Assembly (NCBI GenBank): GCA_903827375.1
Contig: CAIKHZ010000188.1
Location: forward strand, 1-50,286
Length of the DNA: 50,286 bases
Reading direction: 5' to 3'
Origin: Akkermansiaceae bacterium
Lineage (GTDB): Bacteria; Verrucomicrobiota; Verrucomicrobiia; Verrucomicrobiales; Akkermansiaceae
Part shown: positions 8,473 to 17,167 of the stretch, one piece after another
How the letters are laid out: each line of letters starts with the position of its first letter
How positions within the stretch are numbered: the first letter of the stretch is position 1
Notes under the pieces: model-generated
Database searches by the model: none
What the model saw: only the letters and a program-made list of their open reading frames with translations
Told to the model about the DNA's origin: nothing
Program-made: the position numbers and the translations under genes

Positions 8473-9465
8473 ATGTTATCCATCACGCCTAGAGTATTTT
8501 CCACCGGACTCATCGGGACCGGGGCGTTGGCGTGGGTATTTGCCGGACGTCCACTCATCGCCAATCCAGATCTGGATGTCCCCTTGAATCCACTTGGCTT
8601 CAACTGCAGCCCGTATGGTGAGGTCATCGCCATGGCCATGCAAGGCCCTATCGATATCCTCTTCGACGCAGGCATGGCTGATGGTGGGTTGGCCCTCAAA
8701 GATGAAGGCCAGATTGCGCCAGACGCCAAAACCTATTTCACGCCGCAAACCTCACCAAAACTGGCGGTTCGTTCCTTCAACGCATATCTGGAGGCATTTC
8801 TAAATTCATTGGATAAGGCATCCGAAGCCGGTAACAATCCCAAGGCTGCCAGCCCAGCGCTCAGGCGCTACCTGCGCCGCCAGGCTGAAGACAAGCTGCG
8901 CTTTGCCTACCAACTCGATCCATCGCACTACGGCAACTACAACGCGTTACACTTTTTCCTCACTGAGCCCGAAGTTGGTACCCGCCCCGAACTCACCCCG
9001 TCAGTAGCAAAGCTGGCCGAAAACACCATCAAGTACTGCCTCAAACAAGATGAGGATCCGCGCCCGATTCTCACCGCCGCCGCTGCCGCCACCAACATTC
9101 TTCAGCTAATGTTCAGTGGCCTGCACAACACAACTCCAAAATACACCCCGGCCCAGATGCGCCAATGCCTGCTCGTCCTTGACCACTGCCTCGCCCGCTA
9201 CACCCGCATGAGCCTAGTGTGGGATGCAACCAAACAATGGGAACGCCTATCTAACCAGCGAATTGCCGAGTGCCAGGAGCGCTTCCAATTCATCTGCAAA
9301 ATCCGCGAGGCCGCCGAAGAAACCATTATCAGCCTCGAGACCTCAGGCAAGGCTGAAGCCACAAGACAAGATCAACTGCCTGTTTTCCACGCTTATCGCC
9401 GACCTCAAATATCTTGGCTTCGGGCCTCTGTCTTGGAGCGAAGCAGTCTTCTGGCGTTTTCCTGA
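8473..9465 (+). CDS. membrane-anchored hypothetical protein with probable C-terminal frameshift
   Basis: A 330-aa protein as read. An N-terminal hydrophobic segment (LIGTGALAWVFAG) is followed by CSPYGEVIAMAMQGPIDILF and an Ala-rich helical region resembling a helical-repeat or TPR-like fold (PSHYGNYNALHFFLTEPEV). From about 9362 the +1 frame suddenly looks more protein-like: it encodes INCLFSTLIADLKYLGFG followed by PLSWSEAVFWRF and ends at a TAA at 9473-9475. The annotated frame there gives an Arg/Ser-rich tail. A one-base error or a real frameshift near 9320-9375 would explain this. The gene lies between the permease and the PilT-like ATPase; its function is unknown. Confidence 0.65.
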   Translation: MLSITPRVFSTGLIGTGALAWVFAGRPLIANPDLDVPLNPLGFNCSPYGEVIAMAMQGPIDILFDAGMADGGLALKDEGQIAPDAKTYFTPQTSPKLAVRSFNAYLEAFLNSLDKASEAGNNPKAASPALRRYLRRQAEDKLRFAYQLDPSHYGNYNALHFFLTEPEVGTRPELTPSVAKLAENTIKYCLKQDEDPRPILTAAAAATNILQLMFSGLHNTTPKYTPAQMRQCLLVLDHCLARYTRMSLVWDATKQWERLSNQRIAECQERFQFICKIREAAEETIISLETSGKAEATRQDQLPVFHAYRRPQISWLRASVLERSSLLAFS

Positions 9466-9493
9466 TACCTCATAACTCATTACAGTTTCTTCC

Positions 9494-10771
9494 ATGTCCA
9501 TTCTCGAGACTCTCGAACCTCCCCCGCTCCCAGGCTGCTTCACAGCAGTCGGACCGGCACGCTTTGTGCCAAGCATGAGTGGCGCGGACTTGCTCGGGAT
9601 GATTTTCCGCAGCTGCTGCAATTTGACGGTTTCTGACATCCAGATGAGGGCCGAGCGCCCGGTCTATATTCATACCAACAAAGGCATGGAGATACTCGGC
9701 CACCTCGGCATCCTTTCCTCCGCTCATTTGGAGGAAATTCTCAAGGAACTCATCGGCAATCGCAAATGCTCCAACCATGGCTTCGGCACGGATCACTCGC
9801 CCGACCCACGCACTGCTAACGACATTCGTATGGCCATTGCCGATTTTGCCAGTGGCCGGGTCGCAGACTTTTCCTGCGATGGCGTCCCCATGGGCGAGCA
9901 TGGCAAACGCTCCGGCCGCCTGCGCATCCAAGCACACCTTAGCTTGTCGGGCCTTGGCATCACCTGCCGCATTCTTAGCGACTCCATCCCGGCACTAGAG
10001 TCCCTCGGCATCGACCCGGACACCACCTCCACCCTCCGTCACTGCGTACTTAAGCGGGCGGGCCTCTGCCTTGTCACTGGTGCCACAGGGTCGGGCAAGT
10101 CCACCACCTTGGCCTCGCTCATCGACTGGCTTCGGCGCCACCATCCCAAGCATATCGTTACTGTCGAGGACCCCATCGAGTACGAGTATCCCGTTGGGAT
10201 GGACGACCCCCAATACCCGGGCCACCGCATCCCCTCACCGGGCATCATCACTCAGCAGGAAGTCGGGCGCGACGTGCATTCGTATCGCCAAGGCCTCAAG
10301 GACGTGCTGCGGAAGGCCCCCCACGTCATTTTGCTAGGTGAGATCCGTGATCGAGAGGCAATGGATACTTGCATGGAAGCAGCCCAAACCGGCCATCTCG
10401 TCCTCTCCACCCTCAATACCACCGGTGCCGTCAAGACCATCGGCAGCATCCTCGAACTCTATCATAATGATAACCATGCTGCCGTCCTCAGTCGCCTCTC
10501 TGAAATCCTCATCTTCATCCACTCCCAAGGTCTCCTCGTCGGCGTCCAGCGCCGGGTCCTCACCTATGAGTTCCTCCACAACAACGACGACGCCAGCTCC
10601 AGTGCCATTGCAAACTACAACGGCAGCGCCCGTTCACTTGATGACGTCATTCGTCGCAGTGGCAACATAGAGTGGGATGCCAACCTTCGCCTCCTCCTCA
10701 AGCACGGCCTCATCACCGATGATACTTTTACCAACGCCAAAATGAACCGAAATATGGATGACCTCATGTAG
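9494..10771 (+). CDS. pilT: PilT-like secretion/retraction ATPase, divergent
   Basis: A 425-aa hexameric-type ATPase of the PilT/GspE family. Walker A GATGSGKST lies near residues 195-203, the Asp box VTVEDPIEYEYP near 225, Walker B VILLGEIRD near 278, and the His box TGHLVLSTLNTT near 300. Family PilT proteins retract pili by driving pilin disassembly at the inner membrane. Two departures stand out: the second His of the His box (usually TLHT) is Asn here, and about a dozen extra residues lie between the Asp box and QQEVG. The AIRNLIRE motif of canonical PilT is not visible, and the C-terminus is Asn/Asp rich. It may be a specialised or regulatory paralogue. It follows the frameshifted gene by 28 nt. 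Confidence 0.85.
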   Translation: MSILETLEPPPLPGCFTAVGPARFVPSMSGADLLGMIFRSCCNLTVSDIQMRAERPVYIHTNKGMEILGHLGILSSAHLEEILKELIGNRKCSNHGFGTDHSPDPRTANDIRMAIADFASGRVADFSCDGVPMGEHGKRSGRLRIQAHLSLSGLGITCRILSDSIPALESLGIDPDTTSTLRHCVLKRAGLCLVTGATGSGKSTTLASLIDWLRRHHPKHIVTVEDPIEYEYPVGMDDPQYPGHRIPSPGIITQQEVGRDVHSYRQGLKDVLRKAPHVILLGEIRDREAMDTCMEAAQTGHLVLSTLNTTGAVKTIGSILELYHNDNHAAVLSRLSEILIFIHSQGLLVGVQRRVLTYEFLHNNDDASSSAIANYNGSARSLDDVIRRSGNIEWDANLRLLLKHGLITDDTFTNAKMNRNMDDLM

Positions 10772-10780
10772 CGGCGGTCT

Positions 10781-10996
10781 ATGATCGTCGCCCCCCATCC
10801 CAAGCACTATCTCTACCACTTCATTATCCAATTTGAAAATCGGCGCATACCGCCAAGACAATCCCTTCCGAGACTGCCGAACCACGCAGGAGAACTTTAT
10901 GAACTTTTGCATCGCTATGCCGTCCACGCAGACAAAACAACAACGAACAAACAACAAACAACAGACAATACACAAGTCATAGAAGAACCGTTATGA
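10781..10996 (+). CDS. possible small protein between pilT and the major prepilin
   Basis: A 71-codon frame begins nine nt after the pilT-like stop and ends in an ATGA overlap with the prepilin start at 10993, which fits the coupling style of this locus. The first 45 residues (YLYHFIIQFENRRIPP, HAGELYELLHRYAVHA) look plausible for a small helical protein. The last 25 are a low-complexity Lys/Thr/Gln run from a CAA-rich tract that may really be a leader. I recognise no family, and it could be a chance frame in a 221-nt intergenic region. Confidence 0.35.
   Translation: MIVAPHPKHYLYHFIIQFENRRIPPRQSLPRLPNHAGELYELLHRYAVHADKTTTNKQQTTDNTQVIEEPL
10928..10976 (+). promoter_or_regulatory. G-poor CAA-rich leader before the major prepilin
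   Basis: A low-complexity tract (repeats of ACAA, AACAAAC and CAACA) ends about 16 nt before the ATG of the major prepilin. It is nearly free of G and so cannot fold strongly. CA-rich, unstructured leaders are known to favour initiation without a Shine-Dalgarno sequence. That role here is inference. Confidence 0.3.
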
Positions 10997-11412
10997 AACT
11001 AACACAAACACCATCCACGAAGCGCAATTCCGGCATGACCCTCCTCGAATTGACGGTCGTCATACTCGTCCTGCTCTCTCTAATCACGATCCTGTTCGTA
11101 GGTGCTCGCGCCTGGAAGAGAGGCTCGGACCGTGCCGGTTGCCTCATGAATATCCGCAACATGCAGCAAGCCATGCGCAGTGACCAAAATATGCGAAATA
11201 GTGCTCCAGGCGGCTTGGGCCTGCTGGCAACCAACATCATAGGTGCAAACGGTTACGTCACCACTGGGCCGCTTTGCCCCACCGACAAGGCGACTGCCTA
11301 CACCTACTCGAGTGACGGCAATTATCCTGCGCTGGGAGCCCTCTATGCCACCTGCGCGCAGGGCACTGAAAAGACCAATCACGTCTTCAACTCGCCTATC
11401 ACGGATTGGTGA
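10993..11412 (+). CDS. prepilin, likely the major pseudopilin (GspG/PilA-like)
   Basis: A 139-aa prepilin. The leader MKLTQTPSTKRNSG is followed by MTLLELTVVILVLLSLITIL, with cleavage after Gly and Glu at mature position 5. Next comes the amphipathic helix with KRGSDRAGCLMNIRNMQQAMR, a pattern typical of small GspG-like pseudopilins, and a short C-terminal domain with three more Cys residues. Its size, its own long leader and the hairpin after its stop suggest that this is the abundant subunit of the filament. It would insert in the inner membrane, be cut by a prepilin peptidase (not in this window) and assemble through PilB/PilC-like proteins. Confidence 0.9.
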   Translation: MKLTQTPSTKRNSGMTLLELTVVILVLLSLITILFVGARAWKRGSDRAGCLMNIRNMQQAMRSDQNMRNSAPGGLGLLATNIIGANGYVTTGPLCPTDKATAYTYSSDGNYPALGALYATCAQGTEKTNHVFNSPITDW

Positions 11413-11782
11413 TATCCAGGTGGGCACCCGTGATCGACGGGAGCGCCTACCCATCCTCGCAGCCTGCTCCATCCATGCGGGCGGGCTGCGAGGCTCACAC
11501 AGATAGCCTCAAGACATCCATGGGTGAAACATCAGCAAACACTCCAGATCAATGAAAGCACCTGAACATCCATGCGCCCCGACCCAGCCATTCGGGCGGG
11601 CCGTGCCATCACCCGAGTCATTGAATAGCCAAAGTCGCTGTCGTTGGGTCAAGTTTTCGCCACTTGGGCGTTCGGCGAGCTCAGCCGAGCCGTCTTCAAA
11701 TCTTGTTTCTTGGATCTGACGCACAGCCTCACCAGAGATTTATTCTCATCCGCATCCCCCACCCTTCTTCCTCACCTGCTCC
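11413..11782 (+). other. 370-bp intergenic region after the major prepilin
   Basis: No convincing gene. It contains a strong hairpin at 11455-11493, listed separately. A 71-codon minus-strand frame (11509-11724) has no recognisable features or start context. The end of the region is C/T rich and leads into the GTG start at 11783. Confidence 0.4.
11455..11493 (+). terminator. hairpin 42 nt after the major prepilin
   Basis: A perfect 10-bp inverted repeat (CCTCGCAGCC ... GGCTGCGAGG) with a 19-nt loop. There is no T-tract after it, so it is either a weak or Rho-assisted terminator or an RNA-stabilising hairpin that separates high prepilin expression from the downstream machinery genes. Confidence 0.45.
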
Positions 11783-13552
11783 GTGGTCACCTTCCAACAT
11801 CCCGCTTCCCTCAATGCTTTTGAGCGCTACCAACAAGCAAGCTGGATGCTCCTCCACAGCACCCGGGCGACCAACCCTGCATGGTACCAAGCGGCCCTCG
11901 ACCTAGACGTCCAACTACACATCCGGGTGGACGGCCTCTGCGTATCTAGCTTCTTTTACGAGCGGCGCAAAGAGGCATGGACAATTGGCCCGGCCATCAC
12001 TGAAGCCGACCTTAGAGACACCCCAAAAATGGAAGCTTGCGCAGCGGAGGTGCTCAAACAAGTCCGCACCTTCAAAGCCTCCTCTCTCGGCGTCATTCTC
12101 CATCTGGCCGATGAATTCACCACCGCCGAACTCAAACCTACCTTCGATAATCCGGCGGCCCTCCTGGACCTGCGCGAGACCGCCGTCCGAAAACCCACCA
12201 ACATTCTCGACGATTCATCAATTCCACCCGAACAAAATTCATGGCGAGTTCTCCCCTATCCCGCCCAAGGCAGCGGCGTGATCGGCACCACTATCACCAT
12301 CACCCGCAAATATGCCCCCTTTCTCACGGTTTTCCGAAATGCTGGTGAATCTAGCAATTTTCCAATCATCACCCATGCACTCAGTGCCCCGCTCGTCGCG
12401 ATCATGGGCCTAGCCCAAAGCGCCCAATTCGCGCCGGGGAAATCCTCGGTGGCTATCCTGCAATACCCGTGGCTCAGTGTTTTGGCGTTTTTCAACGAGC
12501 ACGCAGATTTATTGCTCATCAGAACACTTCAGCACCGCTACCTCCGGCAAGCTCCTAACTTGCGCCAGGCCCTAACCACCACTTACGCCTCGTTGGAACT
12601 GATCGATCCAGACCTCTTCATCCTGCCCCTGAGCCTCGACCTCGATCCCGGCTTGCATCGCTATCTCAGCGACACATTCCCACTCAGCCGGGTTGCCATC
12701 GTTATATATTCAACCCCTGAGGTCGTCCCAGACTGGTGTCCCGAACTGGTCATCGCCGCCACCCCGCCGCCCATGGATGATCTAGCCCCAAGTCTGACAT
12801 TCAGCACCTTCCGCAGTGAAAATTGGGCCCTGCAGGATTTCTTGCCCGCTGCCACTGAGGTCGTTGAAGTGTACCCGACCCGTGCGGAAATGCTGCTGCT
12901 TCGGGGCCTCAAACTGGCCCGCATGACCCTCTACACGCTCACCGTATTGATGCTGGCATGGGTCGTTTTCGGGATAGTTGATATCTTTTGCAGTGACGCG
13001 TGGACGTTTGATCCAAATCAAGCCAACGTCATCAAGGGTCGCCTCCGCAACCTCACCCATGAACACCAAAAGAGCGAGCATTGGGACAATCTGCTGGCTG
13101 ACCGATCCAAAGCCTGGACTTCCATGGAACTTCTCAGTCGCCTGTTCCCCGAGCACTGCGGAGTTCTAGTAAGGAATTTTGCCCACACTGTTCGACCCGA
13201 ATCAGCACCCGGTCAGACCAAAATTGGCTTTATGAAGGAGTGGAGGATCACCGGCCTTGCACGCGATGAGGCAGTGGATCGGCTCAACACCCTCAACACT
13301 CAGGAAGGCATTGCGGCCCTGTTCGGTGAAATCGCCCGCCTCACCGCTAACCCTGCCTTCAACCCGGCCGTCCGCACCCGTAGCATCGCCATCAACGTCC
13401 GCACCCAGGAAAACAGCGGTTTCAAACCGCTACCCGTCTCGGAAACCTTCGATACCGACGAGTCCACCTATCCATTCAACTTTGACCTGACCATCACCCA
13501 GCGGTTTGAAGCCGCTGATCCACTGGCTCTCAATGTCAACAAATCTCCCTGA
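11783..13552 (+). CDS. PilM/PilN-type (GspL-like) assembly protein
   Basis: A 589-aa protein with one transmembrane helix near residues 381-403 (LTVLMLAWVVFGIVDIFC). The roughly 380-residue N-terminal part is cytoplasmic and has the alternating beta/alpha pattern and length expected of the actin-like fold of PilM or GspL. The roughly 185 residues after the helix would be periplasmic, with a coiled-coil segment and a C-terminal ferredoxin-like region, like PilN. GspL has this same single-chain layout. The following PilO/GspM-like and PilP/GspC-like genes support the call. Start: a GTG at 11783; the next in-frame ATG would remove 21 residues. Sequence identity to known PilM cannot be judged here, so the assignment rests on layout and context. 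Confidence 0.65.
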   Translation: MVTFQHPASLNAFERYQQASWMLLHSTRATNPAWYQAALDLDVQLHIRVDGLCVSSFFYERRKEAWTIGPAITEADLRDTPKMEACAAEVLKQVRTFKASSLGVILHLADEFTTAELKPTFDNPAALLDLRETAVRKPTNILDDSSIPPEQNSWRVLPYPAQGSGVIGTTITITRKYAPFLTVFRNAGESSNFPIITHALSAPLVAIMGLAQSAQFAPGKSSVAILQYPWLSVLAFFNEHADLLLIRTLQHRYLRQAPNLRQALTTTYASLELIDPDLFILPLSLDLDPGLHRYLSDTFPLSRVAIVIYSTPEVVPDWCPELVIAATPPPMDDLAPSLTFSTFRSENWALQDFLPAATEVVEVYPTRAEMLLLRGLKLARMTLYTLTVLMLAWVVFGIVDIFCSDAWTFDPNQANVIKGRLRNLTHEHQKSEHWDNLLADRSKAWTSMELLSRLFPEHCGVLVRNFAHTVRPESAPGQTKIGFMKEWRITGLARDEAVDRLNTLNTQEGIAALFGEIARLTANPAFNPAVRTRSIAINVRTQENSGFKPLPVSETFDTDESTYPFNFDLTITQRFEAADPLALNVNKSP

Positions 13553-13555
13553 TCC

Positions 13556-14101
13556 ATGAATCTCTATCGCCAGTCCATCGCCATGTTCGGAATTGTCCTG
13601 CCAGCTCTCGGCGGTGTCCTGTTCATTGCCCTAGGCTTCACGCTCAAATCCAAAATGCTCGATTCCCTCAGCAACAAACAAACTCTCTTCGAGTCTTCCA
13701 AAAACAGTCGCATCAAAGCCCTCGAAATTGAGACAAAACTCACCCTCCAGCGCCCAAAAATATCGCATTGGTCGGTTCTGTTAGCAGAGGAGTCCTCAAG
13801 CGCAGTCAACTCTCATTTGCGCGCAATCGCCGAAACACTACCCCCCAAGGAATTCCAAAAAACCGCATTCGAACGGAATAACGCCAAGGCTGGCTTTGGC
13901 TCTGCCACCGCACAGCCCTCATCCCAACTGCGCATCGTCTTCCGTGGCACCTTCCGCACCATGCAACGGGCATTCCTCGAATTGGAAACCAGCATGCCTC
14001 AACTCCAACTCCAAGAATTGCGCATCGACCCAAATCCAAACCCACAGATTCCATCAACCCTCCTTAACTTCCAAGTCAACTACACCGCATGGGAAAATTA
14101 G
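13556..14101 (+). CDS. PilO/GspM-like inner-membrane protein
   Basis: A 181-aa protein starting 3 nt after the previous stop. An N-terminal transmembrane helix (residues about 8-30, FGIVLPALGGVLFIALGF) leads into a Lys/Glu-rich coiled coil (MLDSLSNKQTLFESSKNSRIKAL) and a C-terminal region with beta strands and LELETSMPQLQLQELRI, consistent with the ferredoxin-like domain of PilO or GspM. Known PilO pairs with PilN in the periplasm to link platform and secretin. The Akkermansia pilus-locus protein Amuc_1100 has a comparable position and fold, which is a comparison from general knowledge and not a measured homology. Confidence 0.7.
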   Translation: MNLYRQSIAMFGIVLPALGGVLFIALGFTLKSKMLDSLSNKQTLFESSKNSRIKALEIETKLTLQRPKISHWSVLLAEESSSAVNSHLRAIAETLPPKEFQKTAFERNNAKAGFGSATAQPSSQLRIVFRGTFRTMQRAFLELETSMPQLQLQELRIDPNPNPQIPSTLLNFQVNYTAWEN

Positions 14102-14109
14102 TTCACATC

Positions 14110-14895
14110 ATGACGCCTCCGGGAAATACTCACAGCTATCCCGAGGCCGCTTATTCAAAACGCCAGCCGCGGATGCCGAAGAATGAAACCGCTGCCTCCT
14201 TTTCTTCAACTCGCGCTCTCCGTAGTTCAAATCCATCAATCGCAATCCTCGCCGTCCTGGCATATCTCATCACTCTCCAACCGGCGATTGCGACCAAGCC
14301 AAAGGATTCGCCCACGGCACCCCCGCCTACCGACGCCACTAATGCCCAGGTCGAATCGCGCTTCGTCGGCCAGGATTTAAAGAGCTATGTTGAGGCGCTC
14401 GCCAGGCAATTCGCCATGCGCGAGCGGACCAGCGATCCCTTCGGCCAACAGCAAGATCCCAACGCCCGACCAGTGGCCAAGCCCATTGACTCCAGGACCA
14501 TCCGCCGCACCACCGTAGAACCATCTATATCTCTCACCGACATCGTCGCCCGGATCGAAATCACCACCATCATGCTCAAGGACAAACGCTTTCTGGTCGG
14601 GAGCCGCAGCATCGGCCAAGGCGACATACTCCCGCTAAACTTCCGCAACAAACAAATCCGCACCCAAATTACCGAAATTAGTTCCCGAAAGATCGTCTTC
14701 CGCAACCTCGACACCGGCGAACTCGGCGTCCGCCAACTCAACATCCTCCCATTAGGAATGACCCAAGGCACTCACAGCATCACCGCTCCTGGCATGGTTC
14801 ACTCCAATCCCAGCGGTGCCTTAGAGATCGACCCTCCTCCTCCCCGCTCAACCGCAACAATCAATCCCCAACAAACATCATCGCTCCCCCCATGA
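14110..14895 (+). CDS. PilP/GspC-like periplasmic linker
   Basis: A 261-aa protein between the PilO-like protein and the secretin, where PilP or GspC normally lies. I start it at the ATG at 14110, eight nt after the previous stop; ATGs at 14089 and 14173 are alternatives. A hydrophobic segment (SIAILAVLAYLITLQPAIA) acts as signal or anchor. It is followed by a Pro-rich stretch, a helical part (SYVEALARQFAMRERTSDPFG) and a small beta domain (LVGSRSIGQGDILPL, ITEISSRKIVFRNLDTGE) that fits the homology-region fold of PilP/GspC, which contacts secretin N-domains. A Pro-rich tail closes it. It overlaps the secretin gene by 4 nt (ATGA). Confidence 0.65.
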   Translation: MTPPGNTHSYPEAAYSKRQPRMPKNETAASFSSTRALRSSNPSIAILAVLAYLITLQPAIATKPKDSPTAPPPTDATNAQVESRFVGQDLKSYVEALARQFAMRERTSDPFGQQQDPNARPVAKPIDSRTIRRTTVEPSISLTDIVARIEITTIMLKDKRFLVGSRSIGQGDILPLNFRNKQIRTQITEISSRKIVFRNLDTGELGVRQLNILPLGMTQGTHSITAPGMVHSNPSGALEIDPPPPRSTATINPQQTSSLPP

Positions 14896-16571
14896 ATGCC
14901 ATTTCATTCCTATTTGCGCCTGCAGTAATTTTGACCGCCTACCTGAGTTGCGCCCAAACCCCCAATGAGCCACCCGTGATTGAACCGCTCGTCGAACCCA
15001 CCTCGCCTCCCGCCACTGCCGCAACCCCCACTCCCACCGTGGCTCCAACTCCTAAAAATGGCCAGATAGAAGCCTCGGACGAAGGCTATCTGATCAAGGA
15101 CGCGCCCATCAATGACATCTTCCAATTTCTAGCCAAATCAGCAGGACGCCAATACTTCCATAATGCCAAAATAGCCGGCCCTGATTTCCACGTCACTGGC
15201 CACTTGAATGATGGCAATCCGCTCACCCAAATGGAAGAACTCGCCTTCATGTATGGCCTAGCCCTACATACCAAAGGTTCCACCATCTATGCCCTCACCC
15301 AAGCCCAACTCGCCCAACTTCCAAACGTCGAATTTCACTATTCACTCCAATACCTTCGCCCAACTGATATCAAACAAATCGAGGAGTTGATCAAACCCAT
15401 GCTCAGCCCAGCCACCGGCATCGTCCAGTTTGAACCCAAAACCAATACCATCATCATTATCGATGCCGCCCATCGCATCGAACAGGCCCGTACTCTCCTG
15501 CGTGCCATCGACCGCGCCAAGGGCCAGATCATCGTTGAAACCAAGATTTTGCGCATCAATAGCACAGTCGCTGAGCGCAGCGGCATCAACTGGACCAGCT
15601 CCCTTGGCAAAGACGGCACCGCTATGACCATCGCAGCGGACCTTAACTCGGTGTTTGGCCTGCCCTCATCCGTCACATCCAACATCCCAAACACCAATGG
15701 CACCAATCTGGTGCTCAGCCCCATCCAAGTCACCGGCGTGCTGCGTGCGCTGGCCGAAGGCGGCCTCGCCAGCCAGGTGTCCAATCCAACACTCATCACT
15801 GAGGACAATGAAATGGCCACCATCTCCGTCATCGACCGCGTACCTATCATCACCACCACCACCACCGCTACCTCCGGCGGGACAGCCGCCAATCCAACCG
15901 TCACCGAACAAGTCCGCTACAAAGTGGATATCTCAGACAAATCCATTGACACCGAACCGGACAAGCACCGTGAAATCGGCATCTCACTGGTAGTCACCCC
16001 GACGTTGCTTCCTGACGGGACGGTTCGCATGAAATTGCGACCCCGCTCTGCACAGATTATAGATAACATAAAGAGCGTCACCGGCAACTTCTATCCCCGA
16101 GTGACCGAGTCGATGATCGAGACCCTCGCACGTGTTCCCAACGGCTACTCGCTCGTCGTCGGTGGCTTCTATGGCGAAACCAAAACCACAAACAAAACCA
16201 AAATCCCTGTTCTCGGTGATATCCCCGTGATCAACTTCTTCTTCAAGAGCAAAGAAGCCATCAAGGAAAAGACCAGCCTTGTGTTTATCGTCACCCCCAA
16301 ATCGTATGATCCGACCAATCGTACCGCCAATGCCGGTGCCAGCAAGTTTGTCCGCCGTAGCAACTCCATCGATCACGAATACAATTGGGCCGATGACACC
16401 AACCCAGGCCCCAGTGCCGAACCAAACTTGCGCCGCGCCCTTCGCGGCCTCAAACCTCAAGCCGCACCCTATTATCCCCCCCCTGGCGAAGATGTGTGTA
16501 CACCTCCGGCTCCTCTTCCATGCCCTCCTCCTGCCGTCAAACCTATCCGCCCAAATGCCCGCGGAAAATGA
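14892..16571 (+). CDS. gspD: secretin (GspD/PilQ family)
   Basis: A 559-aa outer-membrane secretin. A signal peptide (residues 1-21, ending SCA) precedes a Pro/Thr-rich linker (25-55), an N0/STN-like domain (about 65-130, LIKDAPINDIFQFLAKSAGR) and an N1-type domain (about 145-220, with TNTIIIIDAAHRIEQARTLL). The C-terminal secretin barrel follows, with VVTPTLLPDGTVRMKLRPRS, VPNGYSLVVGGFYGE and the hallmark IPVLGDIPVINFFFKSK near residues 435-452, then TSLVFIVTPK. A Pro-rich tail of about 80 residues is unusual. It forms the gated outer-membrane channel for the filament. It is coupled by ATGA overlaps to both neighbours. Confidence 0.95.
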   Translation: MNAISFLFAPAVILTAYLSCAQTPNEPPVIEPLVEPTSPPATAATPTPTVAPTPKNGQIEASDEGYLIKDAPINDIFQFLAKSAGRQYFHNAKIAGPDFHVTGHLNDGNPLTQMEELAFMYGLALHTKGSTIYALTQAQLAQLPNVEFHYSLQYLRPTDIKQIEELIKPMLSPATGIVQFEPKTNTIIIIDAAHRIEQARTLLRAIDRAKGQIIVETKILRINSTVAERSGINWTSSLGKDGTAMTIAADLNSVFGLPSSVTSNIPNTNGTNLVLSPIQVTGVLRALAEGGLASQVSNPTLITEDNEMATISVIDRVPIITTTTTATSGGTAANPTVTEQVRYKVDISDKSIDTEPDKHREIGISLVVTPTLLPDGTVRMKLRPRSAQIIDNIKSVTGNFYPRVTESMIETLARVPNGYSLVVGGFYGETKTTNKTKIPVLGDIPVINFFFKSKEAIKEKTSLVFIVTPKSYDPTNRTANAGASKFVRRSNSIDHEYNWADDTNPGPSAEPNLRRALRGLKPQAAPYYPPPGEDVCTPPAPLPCPPPAVKPIRPNARGK

Positions 16572-17167
16572 ATAATTCCTACACATATCTACCTGATCTA
16601 GCAACGCCTGCCTCCACCGCGCCATCGGTCCTGTTACACAGTGACATCTCGCAAGTTCTCGACGCGTGCATCAACCAAACCGCCGAGGCTCTCGCTCGCT
16701 CGAACGCTGCCAGCCAGACAGATATCTTGCATGCCATTGAGGCCGTACGCAATGCCCACACACACAATCACCCTCTCGATCTCATAGAAGCCGTCGCTCG
16801 CGCCCATGGACATCAGGAAGAACACCTCGGTGGCATGATTCGGCAACTCGGCGACAAACTCGCTGCCACCCTCAATCCGACTCCACCGATCATCCCGTTT
16901 GCCGGCAAACTCATCGCTCCCTCCGCATTTTACGAGTCCTTCGAGCCTATTTACAAATTGGCTAGAACCCTGCTCACCCCAGTTATTTTTGTAGAAGACA
17001 CCGATGCCATCGGCGTGGCCTCCGTTAATCCCATCGCCGCTACCCTCTTCGCCGAGAAAATCCAAGAAGCCATCGCTCGGCGGTTTGATATCAGGCCCTT
17101 TTTGACAATTGTCAGGATCGAATACGATGCCTGGTCATTTCTCACCCATAAACATTTTGAGCTATGA
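16568..17167 (+). CDS. cytoplasmic protein between secretin and GspE, unknown
   Basis: A 199-aa soluble protein with no signal or transmembrane helix. The ATG at 16568 overlaps the secretin stop, and its own stop overlaps the gspE start, both as ATGA. The N-terminal half is helical with His/Ala-rich segments (AHTHNHPLDLIEAVARAHGHQEEHL). The C-terminal half contains ESFEPIYKLARTLLTPVIFVEDTDAIGVASVNPIAATLF and ends in a short beta-like stretch. It could be a partner or regulatory domain of the ATPase translated right after it, by analogy with detached N-domains of GspE, but no recognised motif supports this. Confidence 0.65.
   Translation: MNNSYTYLPDLATPASTAPSVLLHSDISQVLDACINQTAEALARSNAASQTDILHAIEAVRNAHTHNHPLDLIEAVARAHGHQEEHLGGMIRQLGDKLAATLNPTPPIIPFAGKLIAPSAFYESFEPIYKLARTLLTPVIFVEDTDAIGVASVNPIAATLFAEKIQEAIARRFDIRPFLTIVRIEYDAWSFLTHKHFEL

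Noticed and set aside
11509-11724. 71-codon minus-strand frame in the intergenic gap
   Set aside because: It has no export signal, domain or coupling and lies opposite to every neighbour.
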